From NCBI RefSeq assembly GCF_027172205.1, contig NC_070604.1, positions 17,998,023 through 18,062,022 on the forward strand: 64,000 nucleotides of DNA, given 5' to 3'. This document shows positions 1 to 11,900 of the stretch, one piece after another. A model generated the notes under the pieces. It did no database searches and was not told the DNA's origin. It saw only the letters and a program-made list of their open reading frames with translations. Both the position numbers and the translations under genes were made by a program. Numbering within the stretch: position 1 is the stretch's first letter; every line of letters starts with the position of its first letter. This DNA is from Podarcis raffonei. Taxonomy: Eukaryota > Chordata > Lepidosauria > Squamata > Lacertidae.

Positions 1-679
1 CACTTGCGGGTGAGTAGGGAAGCGGGGATCTAGCCCAGAGGAGGCAATGCGGGAAGGGGCGCCCTGGTTTTCCTGGCGCAGTAGCCAAGAGTTTCTCGCT
101 CACTCGCTCACTCGCTCACACACACACCGAGGCAAAGTTCTTGTTTGTTTTGTTGTTCGTTCGTTTGCTTGCTTGCTTGCCCTTGGAAAATTCAGATATA
201 TGGTGGGGCTCTTGCCTTTCGCCGGGGGAGGCGAGATCTGCGATCTTCTCTCTCGCTTTTGGGCCGCCGAGAGAGGCTTGGGGAAACTTCAAAGGCTGGA
301 AGGAGCGTTGAACTGGCAAGAACCAACCAAGTACTTCTTGCTTGGTCGCGGCGGTGGGCAGAGTGGAGGGGTAGGAATATGGCTGGCGAGAGCATTCCTC
401 ATACAATAATCCATGCAGTCCCCTCCAGGGATACGGAAGGCCTCCGCGAGGGTCCATCGCCAGCGGCGGCAGCAACACTGGTGTCAGAAGTGGGATCACC
501 CCTCCCCGCGGCCAGCGCGCACTCGCGTCCTCGGACCGCGTCCTCGGTCCTTTTCTCGGTTGTGTTTTTTGGTCGGAGCACCTTCTTTGCTGAGTTTCGG
601 CCTTCGGTTCATGCAGGGAGAGGTGGAGGAGGGTGTCTGCCTTTCCGAGGCCCGCCCGCCGGCCCGGGCCAAGATCCTT
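1..679 (-). other. TLX3 3' UTR / downstream flank
   Basis: GC-rich non-coding sequence immediately 3' of the TLX3 stop codon. It holds a short CTCGCTCA and CA repeat near 97-127 and GTTT/GCTT-type short repeats at 141-180. No minus-strand AATAAA is visible. Open frames here on both strands are low-complexity GC-rich chance frames with no recognisable domain. The extent of the 3' UTR cannot be set from sequence alone. Confidence 0.6.
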
Positions 680-890
680 TTACACCAGGGAGGTGACGGG
701 CGGGATCTTGGAGCCTTCCTCTTCCCAGGGCTGGAGGTTCTGCAGCGCGAAGAGCGAGGAGTTGTGCAGGCAGAGCGGGTCGGGCTGGATGGAGTCGTTC
801 AGGGACTTCTGGAAGGCGTCGTGTTGGAGCTGCAGCATCAGCCGGCTGGCCTGTTGCCTCTCGGCTTCCCTCTCCTCCGCCGTCTGTCTC
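680..890 (-). CDS. TLX3: TLX3 coding exon 3 (C-terminus) and stop
   Basis: This 211-nt exon follows a polypyrimidine tract and acceptor (CTCTTTAG|GAGACAG). It completes homeodomain Arg57 and encodes the C-terminal segment [20 protein letters not shown], then [20 protein letters not shown] and [20 protein letters not shown], ending VTSLV and TAA at 680-682. The end matches TLX3 closely. The three exons total 888 nt, giving 295 residues against about 291 in human TLX3. No frameshift or internal stop is seen. No AATAAA on the minus strand is visible between 680 and 1, so the polyadenylation site probably lies outside the window or uses a variant signal. Confidence 0.95.
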
Positions 891-1049
891 CTAAAGAGGA
901 AAAAAGGCACAGCTCAGAAGGTCCCCTCGCTAGGCAGCCGACGACGCCCAAGCAAAGCCCGCGCTCGCCTTCCGTGGCCGTCGAGGGGAAACCGAAGGTT
1001 CCCTGCGCCACCGGCTGCCCGCTTCCTTCCAGCCCAAACGAAATACTTT

Positions 1050-1091
<42 letters not shown>

Positions 1092-4000
1092 GACAGCGCA
1101 AATTCCACCCGGGCTCACTCAGAAGGCCGCCCTCCCACCGAGTTCACAGAAAGACGGGCAGAGAGGATTTGGAGCCTGGAGAGAGGGCCCCAGGTTTACT
1201 CAGAAGGGGTTAAGTTTGCTCAACTCCCCCGGTCGAGCAGCAGCGCGATCCCCGGTCGAGCAGCGCGACTCAGGCCTCCTCAGGAGAAAAGAAGGGGTTC
1301 GGTGGAGCTTTACTCCCAAGCGGGCGCACAGTGGCAGCCCTTTGGCTCGCCGGAACAGTTTCCACGGGCTCCGAATTAACAGGGTCCTTTTATTCGTTTA
1401 AATAATAACTCTGCCTTCTGCGAGGGGGGTGCGGCTTTCAAGGAGCGCAGCTTGCTCAGACGGGGCTCAGATGGCGGCCGGCCCATCCCACCACGTCGAG
1501 GACTTTCCGTTCCCCCATCCTGGGCGCCCCGAGCGACAGGCGCGTCAAGGAATCGCCCCCGGCTGTTTTAGCCGGATCGTGGCACAGACACCACCTCCTC
1601 CCTTTTCCGCCCCTCCGAAGAAGCAGGAAAGTGCCTCTTTTTCCGCGATTTATTCCAACTGCTATTGCTTCGCACCTGCCGCCCACAAATCAAGTTTCTG
1701 GCGCGAGAAAGCCAGGAGGAACGTTCAGTAAACAGGAGAGCCGCACATCCTAACGTTTCCCAAACTGGACGGCCCCCCAAAAATCCCTTCTCTACGCTCT
1801 CCAAAGCAGAGCAATACCACCCCTAAAAGAGGCCACCCCCCAATCCCATTTCCTCCTTCCCTCCCGCAAAGTAAGCCAGCAAACGTAGACCTGTGCGCAA
1901 ACCTGGACATCCCCATAATTTAAGTGGGGCAGGAAAAGCCCGCTTTGTACGAGAATTTATCAGAGGAATTCAAGGATAAATGGGCGGGGGAGGACTGCGG
2001 GAGAGAAACTGAGGCAAGGAGGTCAGGCCTGGGCGAGCCATGAACCCGTTAATCCGAAGGACTTGGTTTCTAGGCCGATTCAGCGCCCGATCCGCAGCCC
2101 GTGGATTTGACCTCAACTAGCGCAGGCGTTAGCCTTGGTTTCCCGCACCCTTAACTTTCAGTCTCGCTTGTCCCTTCCAACAAGAAAGCGCGACGAAAAG
2201 GAAACCGCGATATGATGCGCCCGAGGTGGAGACGCGGCGCGTCTACACAGGCGCGCGGACTTGCTCCGCTCCCCAAAGCGATCTTTCCTGAATTTGGGCC
2301 AAATTTGGAGGCGCTCCCAGAGGTCACCAGCCGGGGAAGCCAGTTGGAAATAGCCTGCCCAATTTTAACCCCAAAAGGCGCAAATTCTCCTTGAAACGTC
2401 CGCGGATGGGACATCTCGGCGCCAAACGCCTTTCTTCGTTGGCCAAAGTCCTGGCGCTTTTCAGCGCCGCGGTGAAGCCTCCTTGGAACTCACCGCCGTT
2501 TGGGAAAGTAGGAACAGGTCGACTGGGTGAGGCCCGGAATCCCTGAACCACTTTGACTCCTGTGGCCGCTCAAAAACCGGAGTCGAAGAGGCACCGGGAT
2601 GGAAAAACCCCTTCCTCCCGCAACTGCGCTCTGCGCAGCTAGGCCAGTTTCCCCGGAAATCCGAGCCGCGGATTTCTACGCGGGGCGACTTCCACGCGAG
2701 TAAGCCTCTTTCTTGCCCCGCAATCGCCACCTGCATTCAACAAGGGTTTTCGCCTTCCAACGCATTTCCCCAGGAATCCCTCCGGATCCTGGTATTTTTT
2801 TAAACTGCGAGGCACCGATCCAGCGACCGAGGCCTCTTCTTTGAGCCGCGGACAGCGGCGATCGCGGCCTCTACCGCTGCTGGTCAGTTCTTGAAACGCC
2901 GGTTGCATTTCCCTGGGAGTGGATCGGAATCGTCGTCATCGATTGCGGGGGCGGGGAACAGAAATAAACCCTGAGTTTTCGAAAAGAGGCGCATGATTTC
3001 TGACCGAGCCGCGGTGGACCGGGGAGAGTCGTGAATGACCGGCTGAACCCGGCAGGAGCCCCTCAAGTCATCTGGGGCGAGACGGGGGGAAATGGAAGAG
3101 TGCTTTGATTTTTTCAAATGTGGAAAACAACCCTTTGCAATAACGGGGGGAGGGTTCCTCTCCCCTTTCCAAACAATTTCCAGCTACAAAACCTCCCTCA
3201 CGCCCCCCTCACTTCTCCCCCTCCCAATGCCCAAATTTAAAACCAAAAAATAAAATAAAATTTAAACGTATTTCGCATTTTTTCAGACCGAAAGGCTTCC
3301 TTTTCAAAAGCTGAATTAAAAGGCTTTTGTTTTGGCGGGCGGATATTTGTTTTTAGAGAGACTGGAGGAGAAAGGTAGGAGCCTTTTTTTATTTATCAGT
3401 CCATCTATTCCAACTCATTTTCCCAGGAACTTTGCTCGCTCGTTTTGGTGCCCAAGCGACGCGAAACGGTCTCCGGACCTGCCTTTGCGCTGCGACAAAT
3501 AAATAGGCGTAATGCGGACTCTGAATCAGCACTGCGTAAAATGCCCAGAGGCATTTCAATGATGATTGTAGGCGGTCGAGGTTCTTGTTTTATTTTATTC
3601 TGGGTTTGTTTTTAGGCGAAGGGTGAGGAATGCGGGTAGGAAATCAGCGCCGAATCCCTGATGTCGCCCAACCTCCGACTGTTAAGGTCGCAAACGAAGG
3701 AGCCTGGAAGCTATTATGCGCCGAGATGCCCAAAGTGGATCCCTATTGGGGGTTTTTTCACCCTACAAATGAGACAGCGGCCCAAACCTGGGGAAAGGCG
3801 GGCTTAAGAAGAAATAGAAACCTTGTGCGTTGCACCCTGTCCAACAGATTTCCAGAGGAAACAGAATCGGTTGTTCCTCTTGTAATGTTTCCCGTTTGTG
3901 ACCCGGGATTTAGATCTCTTAATCCAAATGATGATAATATTTCATGTTATTTTATTTTTCCCTTTTTGGATTAATCTGTTTTTTATTGTAGTCTATGCTG

Positions 4001-5941
4001 AAAGGTTTCAATAAAAAATAATTTTAAAAAGAATAGCTAATAATAATAATAATATTGTTATTGTTGTTTTTATAGCGTAGCATTCACGTTATCGTGCCGT
4101 TAACACAAATACAATAATTATATCTGCATTTTTGTCCGAGGGCCCAGGCGCTCGTTGCAACAGCAAAGCCAGTCCATTTCCATTAATCGGATGTCCTACA
4201 GCAAAAGAGGACGAGGCGTAGTCAGCGTCGCTAATACAAAGAAAGCTTTGCAAGTAACAGCGGCCTTGGAGCGGTTTGCAGCCTCAAACGAGAGTGGAAA
4301 GCGTCGAGCAAACCTCCCAGGAGAGGAGATCCGACCTCCAAAGGCCGGAGCCTTTTGCGCCCTGCTTACTCGGAAAAGCAAAAACTGCTACGGAAGTCGG
4401 CAGAGTTTATTTCCGAGTAGCGTGTTGCCATTCAAAAGACACATACACACAAATATATACGTATATATAGGTGTCTCCAGTAGCTCTCAAGAACGCTTGA
4501 AGAGCAAATCAAGGCGTCAAAACTTTGGGGAAATAAAAGGGTGGGTATATTTTTTACTGCGCTCCGAGCTCCTTTGACTGCTCTCCGAACTCAGCCTTGC
4601 GCGTTGGTTTAAAGAGTAAATGGACGGTGGCGGAGTGGAGGATTTTGAATGCAGTCCTGCGCCACTGGGACAGCTGTTTCGGGGTGTTGCGAGGGCGTAT
4701 TTTCTCGGTGCCTCTGCGCGCCTGGAAGCCAAATAAATCAGAAGCGCCTGGCTGGATCAGTCCCGCATTTTACCTCCAGCAGCGATCATCCGGGCAGCAC
4801 AAGCCAGAGGATAAAAGCGACAGCCCTTCTTGCTCCCACGTCTCAGCAGACGCCCGGCTTTCAGAGATACACGGCCTCTGAACCTGGAAGTTCTGCTTAG
4901 TTTCCATAGCAAAAGGCAAGGAATGTGGGGGGGGGGGCTGTTAGACTCCAACTCCCATCAGCTCCAGCCAGGTAGCCCATGGTCAGGGATGATGGGAGTC
5001 CAGGAACAACTAGAAGATCTCAAGCTCCCCATTGCTGGCACAGACAGGCCTTTTGTCCATGAAACAATCTCTAATCCTTTTTGAAATGCCGCGTAAGCCC
5101 ACCTCGCCTGACTATTAATTCCGCGAAGGAGCCACAATGTTGTACGGATCTCTTTGCAGATTCACCTTTACTGTGAGAGCGAATTCCTCTTTATTAACTC
5201 CCGGATCCGCGCAAAAAAATTATTAATATTAATATTAATTATTATTGCCTCGTACTGTGGTCGTCTTCCTTAATTTCTATCAAAACAAACAAAAACTCCA
5301 GAGATACACTGCATTCATAGTGAACAGAATGTGCGCAGTGAGCAACTGGTTTGTTTTTGCCTGTCATTACCTAGATCCTACCTTCCAAACCAGTGGGCCT
5401 GAGGTCGCTGGATGGAAGGGGACGTGTAGAACGGGCTCCATGTGTGCGTGCTCCGCTTTTCAGGATCGCGCGTTTAGGATGCCGGCGGAAGGAGGGCAAA
5501 AGCCTCCTTTTCAGGGAGAGAGAGAGAGAGAGGCGGGAAGAGGCGGATGGGCCCAAAATAGCGCGGGATGCCTGTGGAAGGACTTTGGGATTGGGCTTGG
5601 GCTCTGTAGCACGAGAAAGGGTGTTTCATAATCACGGTGTGGGGAGAAAAGATTATCACCCGCTCCCCGAATAAATTACGGCTCTATTTAATTTCGCTTC
5701 TGCCACTCTGTCCAGTAAACGAGAAGTCACACGCCGCTAGAATTAGAGCGCCGCGCTCTTCCTCCGCGGTCGCTGTCCATTTCAGCACCATTCCTTTCAC
5801 CAACTCCATTTGTGGCGACAGAGAAAGGTGTCAGGGCGAAGGGCAGGCCCCGATCCCTAGGTATCCTGCTCCCTCCCCATTTACTCCTTCAGTCCCCCAC
5901 CCCACCCCACCCCACAGCCATCCACTGACCCACCGACTCAC
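891..5941 (-). other. TLX3 intron 2 (5,051 bp)
   Basis: Bounded by donor GTGAGT at 5941 and acceptor TTTAG at 891. The first 3 kb (lower coordinates) is CpG-rich. It contains a (CT)n microsatellite at about 1052-1088, an AT-rich stretch near 3230-3620, AAT/ATT tracts near 4039-4070 and 5217-5246, a 12-G run at about 4926-4937, a foldback repeat near 4950-5010 and a (GA)n run near 5516-5533. I see no additional coding exon. Human TLX3 spans only about 3 kb in total, so this intron is long for the gene. Confidence 0.8.
1052..1088. repeat. (CT)n microsatellite in TLX3 intron 2
   Basis: About 18 CT units, roughly 160 bp inside the intron from the exon 3 acceptor. It creates GAGA-rich RNA in the sense direction near the splice site; Glu/Arg open frames here are artefacts. 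Confidence 0.95.
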
Positions 5942-6185
5942 CGCCACTTGGTTCTGCGGTTCTGGAACCAGGTCTTGACTTGCGCGTCGGTCATCTTGAG
6001 CGACTTGGCGAGCGCCGCCCTCTCGGCCGAGGCCAGGTACTTCTGCCGGTGGAAGCGCTTCTCCAGCTCGCAGATCTGCACCCGGGAGAAGGACGTGCGC
6101 GGCTTCTTGCGCTTGGGCGGGGTGCGGTTCTGGTAAGGGTGCCCGATCCGCCGCGTCACCGTGAAAGGAGTGAGCGCCGCCGCCG
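5942..6185 (-). CDS. TLX3: TLX3 coding exon 2 (homeodomain)
   Basis: This 244-nt exon carries almost the whole homeodomain (protein residues about 170-229). It begins after acceptor CCTAG, completes alanine 145, and reads [20 protein letters not shown] before the basic homeodomain N-arm KRKKPRTSF. Helix 3 contains [13 protein letters not shown]: Trp48, Phe49, Gln50, Asn51 and Arg53 are all present, and position 47 is threonine, the residue that marks the TLX/HOX11 family (most homeodomains have Ile or Val). The exon ends at TGGCG|GTGAGT inside Arg57 of the homeodomain. Its length of 2+240+2 nt keeps frame between exons 1 and 3. It is the most conserved coding segment in the window. Confidence 0.97.
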
Positions 6186-7250
6186 CTAGGACAGAAGACG
6201 TGGGCAGGGTGAGAGAGACGCGCAAAGGAACCGGGGGGCAGAGAGAGAGACAGACGGGAGCCCTGCCCCAACCAGGCTAGGGGCCCCCAGGGCAGCACAG
6301 GGAGGGAGGGGGCAGAGGGGCGCCATTTCTCTTCCCTCTATAAGCCAACAGTGCTTTGATGGCCGATAAACTCCGCTTCGGAAGCATCTTAGCAGGCCTC
6401 GGGAGTTGGACACTTAGACGTGGTAAGAGAAAGCAGCGCAGGAGAGCGCCTGGAGGCGCCCATTCAACCTCGCTTAACATGGATTAGTTTAGTTCTCTTA
6501 GTGCTGTGTGACTTTCCTCCCCAGTAACTAGGCGGGTGGCAAAAGTGGGTGGCTTGTCCCGCCCATGACCACCCACCCCCATCCAGTCCATCCTTATGGG
6601 TGACGTGGGAATTCAAGCCCTCCCTAGAGAGACTTTGTGAAAGGGAATCGAAGTTATTCTGGACCCATTAATTTCGAATCACAGAGAAGGCGGGCGCGCA
6701 AGTTAAGGTATGTGGTGTAGAGACCAAAAAAAAGCACATCTCATCCACCCAAAACAGGGATGGGCTAAGAACAGCCTTGAAGAAAGAAAGAGAGATGGAT
6801 GGATGGAGGAGAAGCTGTTAAGTGGAAATAAGAGTTTTCGTTTTCAGGAACTGGCCAAATTGAGTACATTCCTGGCTAGGAAATATACTCACCAAGCCAG
6901 CAAGTGATGATGATGATAATAATCACATTTAATATAGTGCCTCTCGAAGTGTAAAAGGTTATCACATTCATTTTCTCTGCCTGGTTATCCTAAGATTTGC
7001 TGATGGGCACCTCAGCTAAAGCCCCCCTCTCTCCACAAATGAATGCCTTCACCCTGAAGTGAACACCACCACATTCATAAGGGGAGGGGACTTATTTGCA
7101 AGGGGATTTTCTAACCATGCCCATCTCCCCGTTTCCTCGTCCTTCATCTAATCCGCGTTGGATTCGAAGATATTTAAATTACCACCCTAGCTTTCTCATT
7201 TAGTTTTTAGCTGCTTGTTCTCCGCCTCCAGCCCCCTCTGTTACATTCTG

Positions 7251-7261
7251 TAATCAGATTA
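7251..7261. promoter_or_regulatory. Palindromic P3-type homeodomain site TAATCAGATTA in TLX3 intron 1
   Basis: A second TAAT-NNN-ATTA palindrome, inside TLX3 intron 1 in a unique-looking stretch. It could serve paired-class homeodomain binding or cross-regulation. Motif match only. Confidence 0.3.
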
Positions 7262-7729
7262 GGCACGGCGATTCCCTCGCCTTCCCCTCTCCCCTTGTAC
7301 ACGGCGATTTAAACAAATCAGCCCCAGAAAACCATGAATTAGAATCGAGGCTTTGAATTCTGAGCGCGGGGGGTCGATTCAGATTAGTGGCGCGGGGACA
7401 GCTTTCCAGGCCGTCACTATTTACGGGGATTTTTAAAGAAAAGAAAAGAAAAAATCCCTAGGAAACAAACATAAAAAGGGAATAAGTAGAATGTTTGCGT
7501 CTCAGTCCTGACCGCCCAAATACTGAAACCACAATTTGGTACCACAAACTGATCAACCGCCTCCCTCACTTAGACACACAAACACATTCCACATCAGCAG
7601 AATGGGAATATTTATCTCTCCCTACACAACGCACAAAACTGAATTGCATTGGGGTGGTGTTTTTTTTAAGGCGATTTCTTTCCCCCTGTTGAAGCTGCGT
7701 GATATTGAGGTTGAGTGCCTGTGTGCGCA

Positions 7730-7768
7730 ATGTATGTATGTATGTATGTATGTATGTATGTATGTATA
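7730..7768. repeat. (TATG)n microsatellite in TLX3 intron 1
   Basis: About nine to ten TATG units close to the exon 1 donor side of the intron. Confidence 0.95.
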
Positions 7769-7942
7769 TTCACATATATCAGTATAATTTTTAGAAGCAA
7801 GGACGCTTTGGAAACACGCTGCCAAAGGAACTTGCGGGCTGAAGTTCGCCCTCTTTCCCTCTTCTCTCTCTTTCTCCCGGGGTCGTGCCTCTGAGACACC
7901 CCCCCTCCCTCCCGCTCGCATCCCAACCACCCCTCCGCTTAC

Positions 7943-8375
7943 CTGTGAATCTGTCCTTGACGAACCGCCTGCTGCTTTCCATCCAGGGGAAGTTGAGGCT
8001 GCCAAGGCTGGGTACAGCTGGCATGGCTGGTATGGCACTAGAAATGGGAGGTGGCACTGCCCCAGGGATGGGTCTATGAGCTGGCACCCTGATCACGCCA
8101 GATGGAGCCAAGCTGAGATTCACACTGTAAGATCCAGAGTCCTCGAAAGGGGCCCCGATGCCAGGGAAGGCGCCAGGGAGAGAAGGGTACGGGGCGCCCG
8201 TCCGGCTGCCCACGGGGCTGCCCAGGTAATTCGCGCTGCCGCCGCCACCGACGTCTGATCCTCGCGGGGCGGGTTGCGAAGGGGTCTCCTGGTCGGAACT
8301 GTTTAAAATCTGATCAATCCCGAAGCTGATGGGTTCGTGTTGGTGCGGGGTCTGCGTGTTCGTTGGCTGATCCAT
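7943..8375 (-). CDS. TLX3: TLX3 coding exon 1 (T-cell leukemia homeobox protein 3)
   Basis: TLX3 is a nuclear NKL-class homeodomain transcription factor that specifies glutamatergic and sensory neurons in vertebrates (established knowledge). This exon encodes residues 1-144 plus one base. Seen here: an N-terminal eh1/Groucho-type motif FGIDQIL (residues 18-24), a proline/glycine-rich middle, the strongly TLX3-like stretch SYSVNLSLAPSGVIRVPAHR, and the PBX-interaction hexapeptide-type motif FPWM (residues 129-132), followed by SSRRFVKDRFT. The start at 8375 is chosen because the context AAGGATGG is a good Kozak match and the N-terminus aligns with TLX3 from its first residues. The exon ends at a clean donor (CACAG|GTAAGC), leaving phase 1, which fits the GCG alanine codon completed by exon 2. 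TLX1 and TLX2 are alternatives, but the N-terminal and C-terminal sequences fit TLX3 best. Confidence 0.95.
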
Positions 8376-8647
8376 CCTTGGTGAATTAGAAATATTGGCT
8401 CAAACGAAAGGAGAAGGGGTAAAAAAAAAACAACCTAAAAAAAACACACAACAACAACACCGTAAGAATTCCCCTATAAAAACGCTCCCCTTCCTTATTT
8501 CACAGTAGATCCATGTAAGGTCCTCTTGGTTTGTATGGATGTCACACTGAAACTTTGCCAAGACTGGTCCCGCTCGCCAGGCTCTCTGTCATCTTTTTTT
8601 GAACCAAACCTGGAGTTCCTGCTTCTAATTTCTCTCCCGCAGTTGCC

Positions 8648-8717
8648 ATTGGCCGCCCCAAACAAGCCTCTCTCCTCCCATTGGCTCCCGGGTTTCAATA
8701 AAGGCCTAATTCATTGG
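8648..8717 (-). promoter_or_regulatory. TLX3 proximal promoter: three evenly spaced CCAAT boxes
   Basis: On the minus strand (TLX3 sense) there are CCAAT pentamers at 8717-8713, 8684-8680 and 8652-8648, spaced 33 and 32 bp apart, about 275-340 bp upstream of the TLX3 start codon. Two sit in GC-rich NF-Y-like contexts (GAGCCAATGGG and GGCCAATGGC). Regular spacing near three helical turns is typical of NF-Y-driven promoters that lack a TATA box. I see no convincing TATA box in the right orientation, so the transcription start probably lies around 8450-8620. That position is inference. Confidence 0.6.
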
Positions 8718-8890
8718 AATAGGAGCTTAGGGACTGTTCCGTGGTGACATCATTTTAACAAACGAACAATAGGTCAAATTTATTAGCTAAGATAATGCGG
8801 GGCGGATATTGCAATGAGCATCTGCGAGGGTTGCCTTTCGAAATTAGCTATATGAAATTGAACAAACCTGAGCAATTGCTAGGGGGGGCT

Positions 8891-8925
8891 CCCCTCCTCC
8901 CCTCCCCTCCCCTCCCCTTCCCACC
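8891..8925 (-). promoter_or_regulatory. G-rich tract, candidate G-quadruplex upstream of TLX3
   Basis: The plus strand is a run of CCCCT/CCTCC blocks, so the minus strand (TLX3 sense) carries at least five G4 tracts separated by single A bases or short spacers. It sits about 520-550 bp upstream of the TLX3 ATG. The pattern meets simple G-quadruplex rules. A structural role is inferred only. Confidence 0.4.
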
Positions 8926-11900
8926 CTTTGGAATCATTAACAAATATGCTAGTTGAACAGAATTCCAGGCTGGCCGTTGCAGAGGCTGTTCCGTCCCTCC
9001 TCGGTGGATTAATTTGGGATCGATGCCCCTCTTTCCTATATATTGCTTTGTTTGCAAAAGGGAGGAAGGCGCGTGCTGACCGCAACTGGGCCGATTCCCC
9101 ACTCCGCGCCCCGTCTTAAGGGGTTGGGGATATGCTTATGTTTTTAAACGCAAATAAAGGGAAACCATTCTAGTTTGGGAAGTCCAGAGTTATCCCCCTC
9201 TTTCCTCCCCCCCCCATTTAGTATGGGGAATCCAAAGCCTACAGACCTCCCCCCTACGAAGATTTACTGGGAAATAAGTCTCATTGGACCCAGTGGGACT
9301 TCAGGGCCGAGTCAAAAAATGCCTAAGGACAGTCAGCTAGGGGTATTTAGACAGGGCAATTCTCCCTCTGATTAAGGATGGAAGTGGGTTTTCTGGAAAA
9401 CAACCCCAGGCCAATGAAGAGGCGAGCATTTTGGTAAAATTCACGTATCCAGAGGTATTTAAAAGCGCACTCAATGGCGTGTTTATTTGGCGGGTGGGGT
9501 TTTAAAATAAAATAAAATAAAATATGTCAGATTGCAGCAATACATAACAAATGTTCGACCCAGAAGCTGGGGTAGGGCGAAGGAACTCCACCCTCTCCCA
9601 ATTTCTGCAAGTGGGAAAAGAGAATCGCCAAGTTCTTTTCCCTGGAGGAGGAAAGGCTCTCAGATTTACCCAGATTCGAATCTGTTCTGCGGTATGTGCA
9701 TGTAAAATATGTCAGTAACTAAAGTGGCCTTTCTTCGGCTCGGTGCCTTTTAGATCTGTTGAAACACAGCGCATCGTTCTTCGTGGGCTGGTGGAGTTTC
9801 CCCAGTGTTTTATTTGTCTCAGTCTCCGTTTCTTTCTACCTCATGGCAAGAAATTGTTCGCCTCCCTCTTGAATGAGCCTGGCCGGTGTTTGCACGGCGC
9901 AGCCTCCGTCGCCGAGAGGGAGCCTCGGAAGAAGGGATTCCGTTTTGGATTAATTCCTGTCAGCGAAACTTATTGCCCCGCCGTCTGGTTCTGTGAGTTT
10001 GGAGACGCTCCCTAACGTCCAAATTGGACTAAAAGCGTTAAAAATTAAATAACGTTCAAATGCATTTACTTAGTTTCCCCTTTATAAAGGGAAATGAAAA
10101 CAGGGAATAGAATTTTCCTTTTAATAGAATGTAATAGTATTTGATCAGCACCTGTTAGGGCTGATTTCGTGATTTCAGAAAGCGGTGACAAGGAGGGAGT
10201 ATATTAGTTTTTAAAGCTTAGGATTCAATTACCGCAACACACTGAATAATTTAAATGGCAACAGTAAATGCAAAGAGACCTGCGGAGTTTTATTGGGCTT
10301 ATTGCGCGGAAAGACGGCCGCGAAACGGGAGGCCCCGCGCGCTTCCCTCCGTCCTCCGCAAAGCCAAGTCCCTTTCCTTCCTTCTGAGAAAGAGGGACCT
10401 TGCTTCTCTCGAGGAGACTTCGAAACAGAAGGCGACTGCCGTCTCCATCGGACCCTTGTCTCTTCCTAGGAAAGATTTTATATGTCTCTCTGCGTGTTCA
10501 CGCACACATATATCTGCGCGCTCTCGCTCTCTTTTTTCGTGCCACAGAATTTATTTTCCCACACCCAATTTTCCATATTTTCCCTGGTGTATTCGCGTCT
10601 AGACATGGACCCAGGTATATACATATATATGATATGGAGCCTAATTCATTATACAGTATCTACATCATATATGTAACATAATAATATAAACACACACACC
10701 TTATAATATCTATAATAACATTTAATAAACGGAAGTCTGCGTTTTGGGATTGAAATGGAGGAGGATGTCTGCACTGGACGTGGCCAAGGGGTGGAGCACC
10801 CTCTGGGTTCCCGGCCTTCTTGGGGACTGATCCACACAGCCTGCCAGGCTGAGGCTCCGATGGCTTAGTCTGTTCCGCGGAAATTAAGAGCAATCGCTTC
10901 CGATTCCACACCGGCGTTACCCCAGGACACCCGCTGTCGGTGGTTCGCAGAATGAAGCGTGGCACCTGGCGCCTCGACCCTTGTTTGCTCGCAAGGAAAT
11001 CTTATGTCTGTTTGTCTCTGTGTGTTTCAACTGTAGAGAGCGTGCTCAGGGTCTTAACTCCAAACGGATCTAACCCTCTGTTCTTAAATTCAAGCGAGGG
11101 GAGAGAATAGTGGACAGCTCTGATCTCCGCCAAGGAAGATCTAAACCCTGTCATCGCGCACGGGCGCATTTTTCGCGGCTCCTCAGTAAAGCCAGGTTAG
11201 GAACCTGCGCCACAATCCTAGGAGCGGGTCCGGCCCCTCCAAGGCATTTTGCTCTTAAACCTCTCTATTAAGAGATAATCCTCAAAGGAGGGAAGCGCGA
11301 GGTGTCCCCAAGGGTTGGAACTTTTACGCACGCGAGACCGGCGTTTCCTTTTATATCCGGTTTTGCTCCTATTTAAATGGCACTAAAATAGGGGCCAGTT
11401 CAACCCACGGTGGTTTGCGGGCTAGGAACCTAGCGATTAAAAATAATAATCCTGAAAACTTTCCCAAGCGGATGGAAAATTCTTATATCCACCGTTAAGG
11501 AAATGAGAACAACCGAAGGATCGCTGGTCCAATCTTAGCTACCCGACAGAGGAGAATGGAAAGTAAAAAAAGGGGACTTTATTTCCAAAGGAACAGAGGA
11601 GGAACGCATCCGTTTAGCCGCGTCTTTGACATTAGCTGCGTGACTCTGACAGCCTTTTCAGATTTGCATGGGCGTTAAATGAAAGGGCGGGCCGAAGGCA
11701 GATCAGGTGAACTGAAGCCAGGGGAGGGATCCAGACGAGGTGCTAAGTCCAAGTCTCGCTACGCCCCTTTTTCAAAAGAGCAATCTAATGGATGTTAAAG
11801 ACATCCGATTGCCTATGGAGTGTTTAAGAGGAATAATTAAAAAGCCAACAGACTCGCAATCCATTCCCCCACCCCACCCCCGCGCCACTCTTTCTCAAGA

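Larger units (their letters stand above)
6186..7942 (-). other. TLX3 intron 1 (1,757 bp)
   Basis: Lies between donor GTAAGC (ending at 7942) and acceptor CCTAG (6186). It contains a GAT/AAT run near 6906-6924, a low-repeat stretch at 7130-7440 with the palindromic homeodomain site TAATCAGATTA at 7251-7261, and a TATG tetranucleotide microsatellite at about 7730-7768. No exon signature is seen. Confidence 0.8.

Noticed and set aside
47-1400. Several overlapping open frames of 60-266 codons on both strands around TLX3 exon 3
   Set aside because: They lie in GC-rich DNA antisense to or overlapping TLX3, have low-complexity Arg/Pro/Ser composition, and run through the CT microsatellite. No domain is recognisable.
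3630-3974. 114-codon plus frame in TLX3 intron 2
   Set aside because: No recognisable family and no splice or promoter context; consistent with chance in GC-mixed DNA.
5831-6298. 155-codon minus frame across TLX3 exon 2
   Set aside because: It is an alternative frame of the homeodomain exon. The true frame is fixed by the homeodomain sequence and splice phases.
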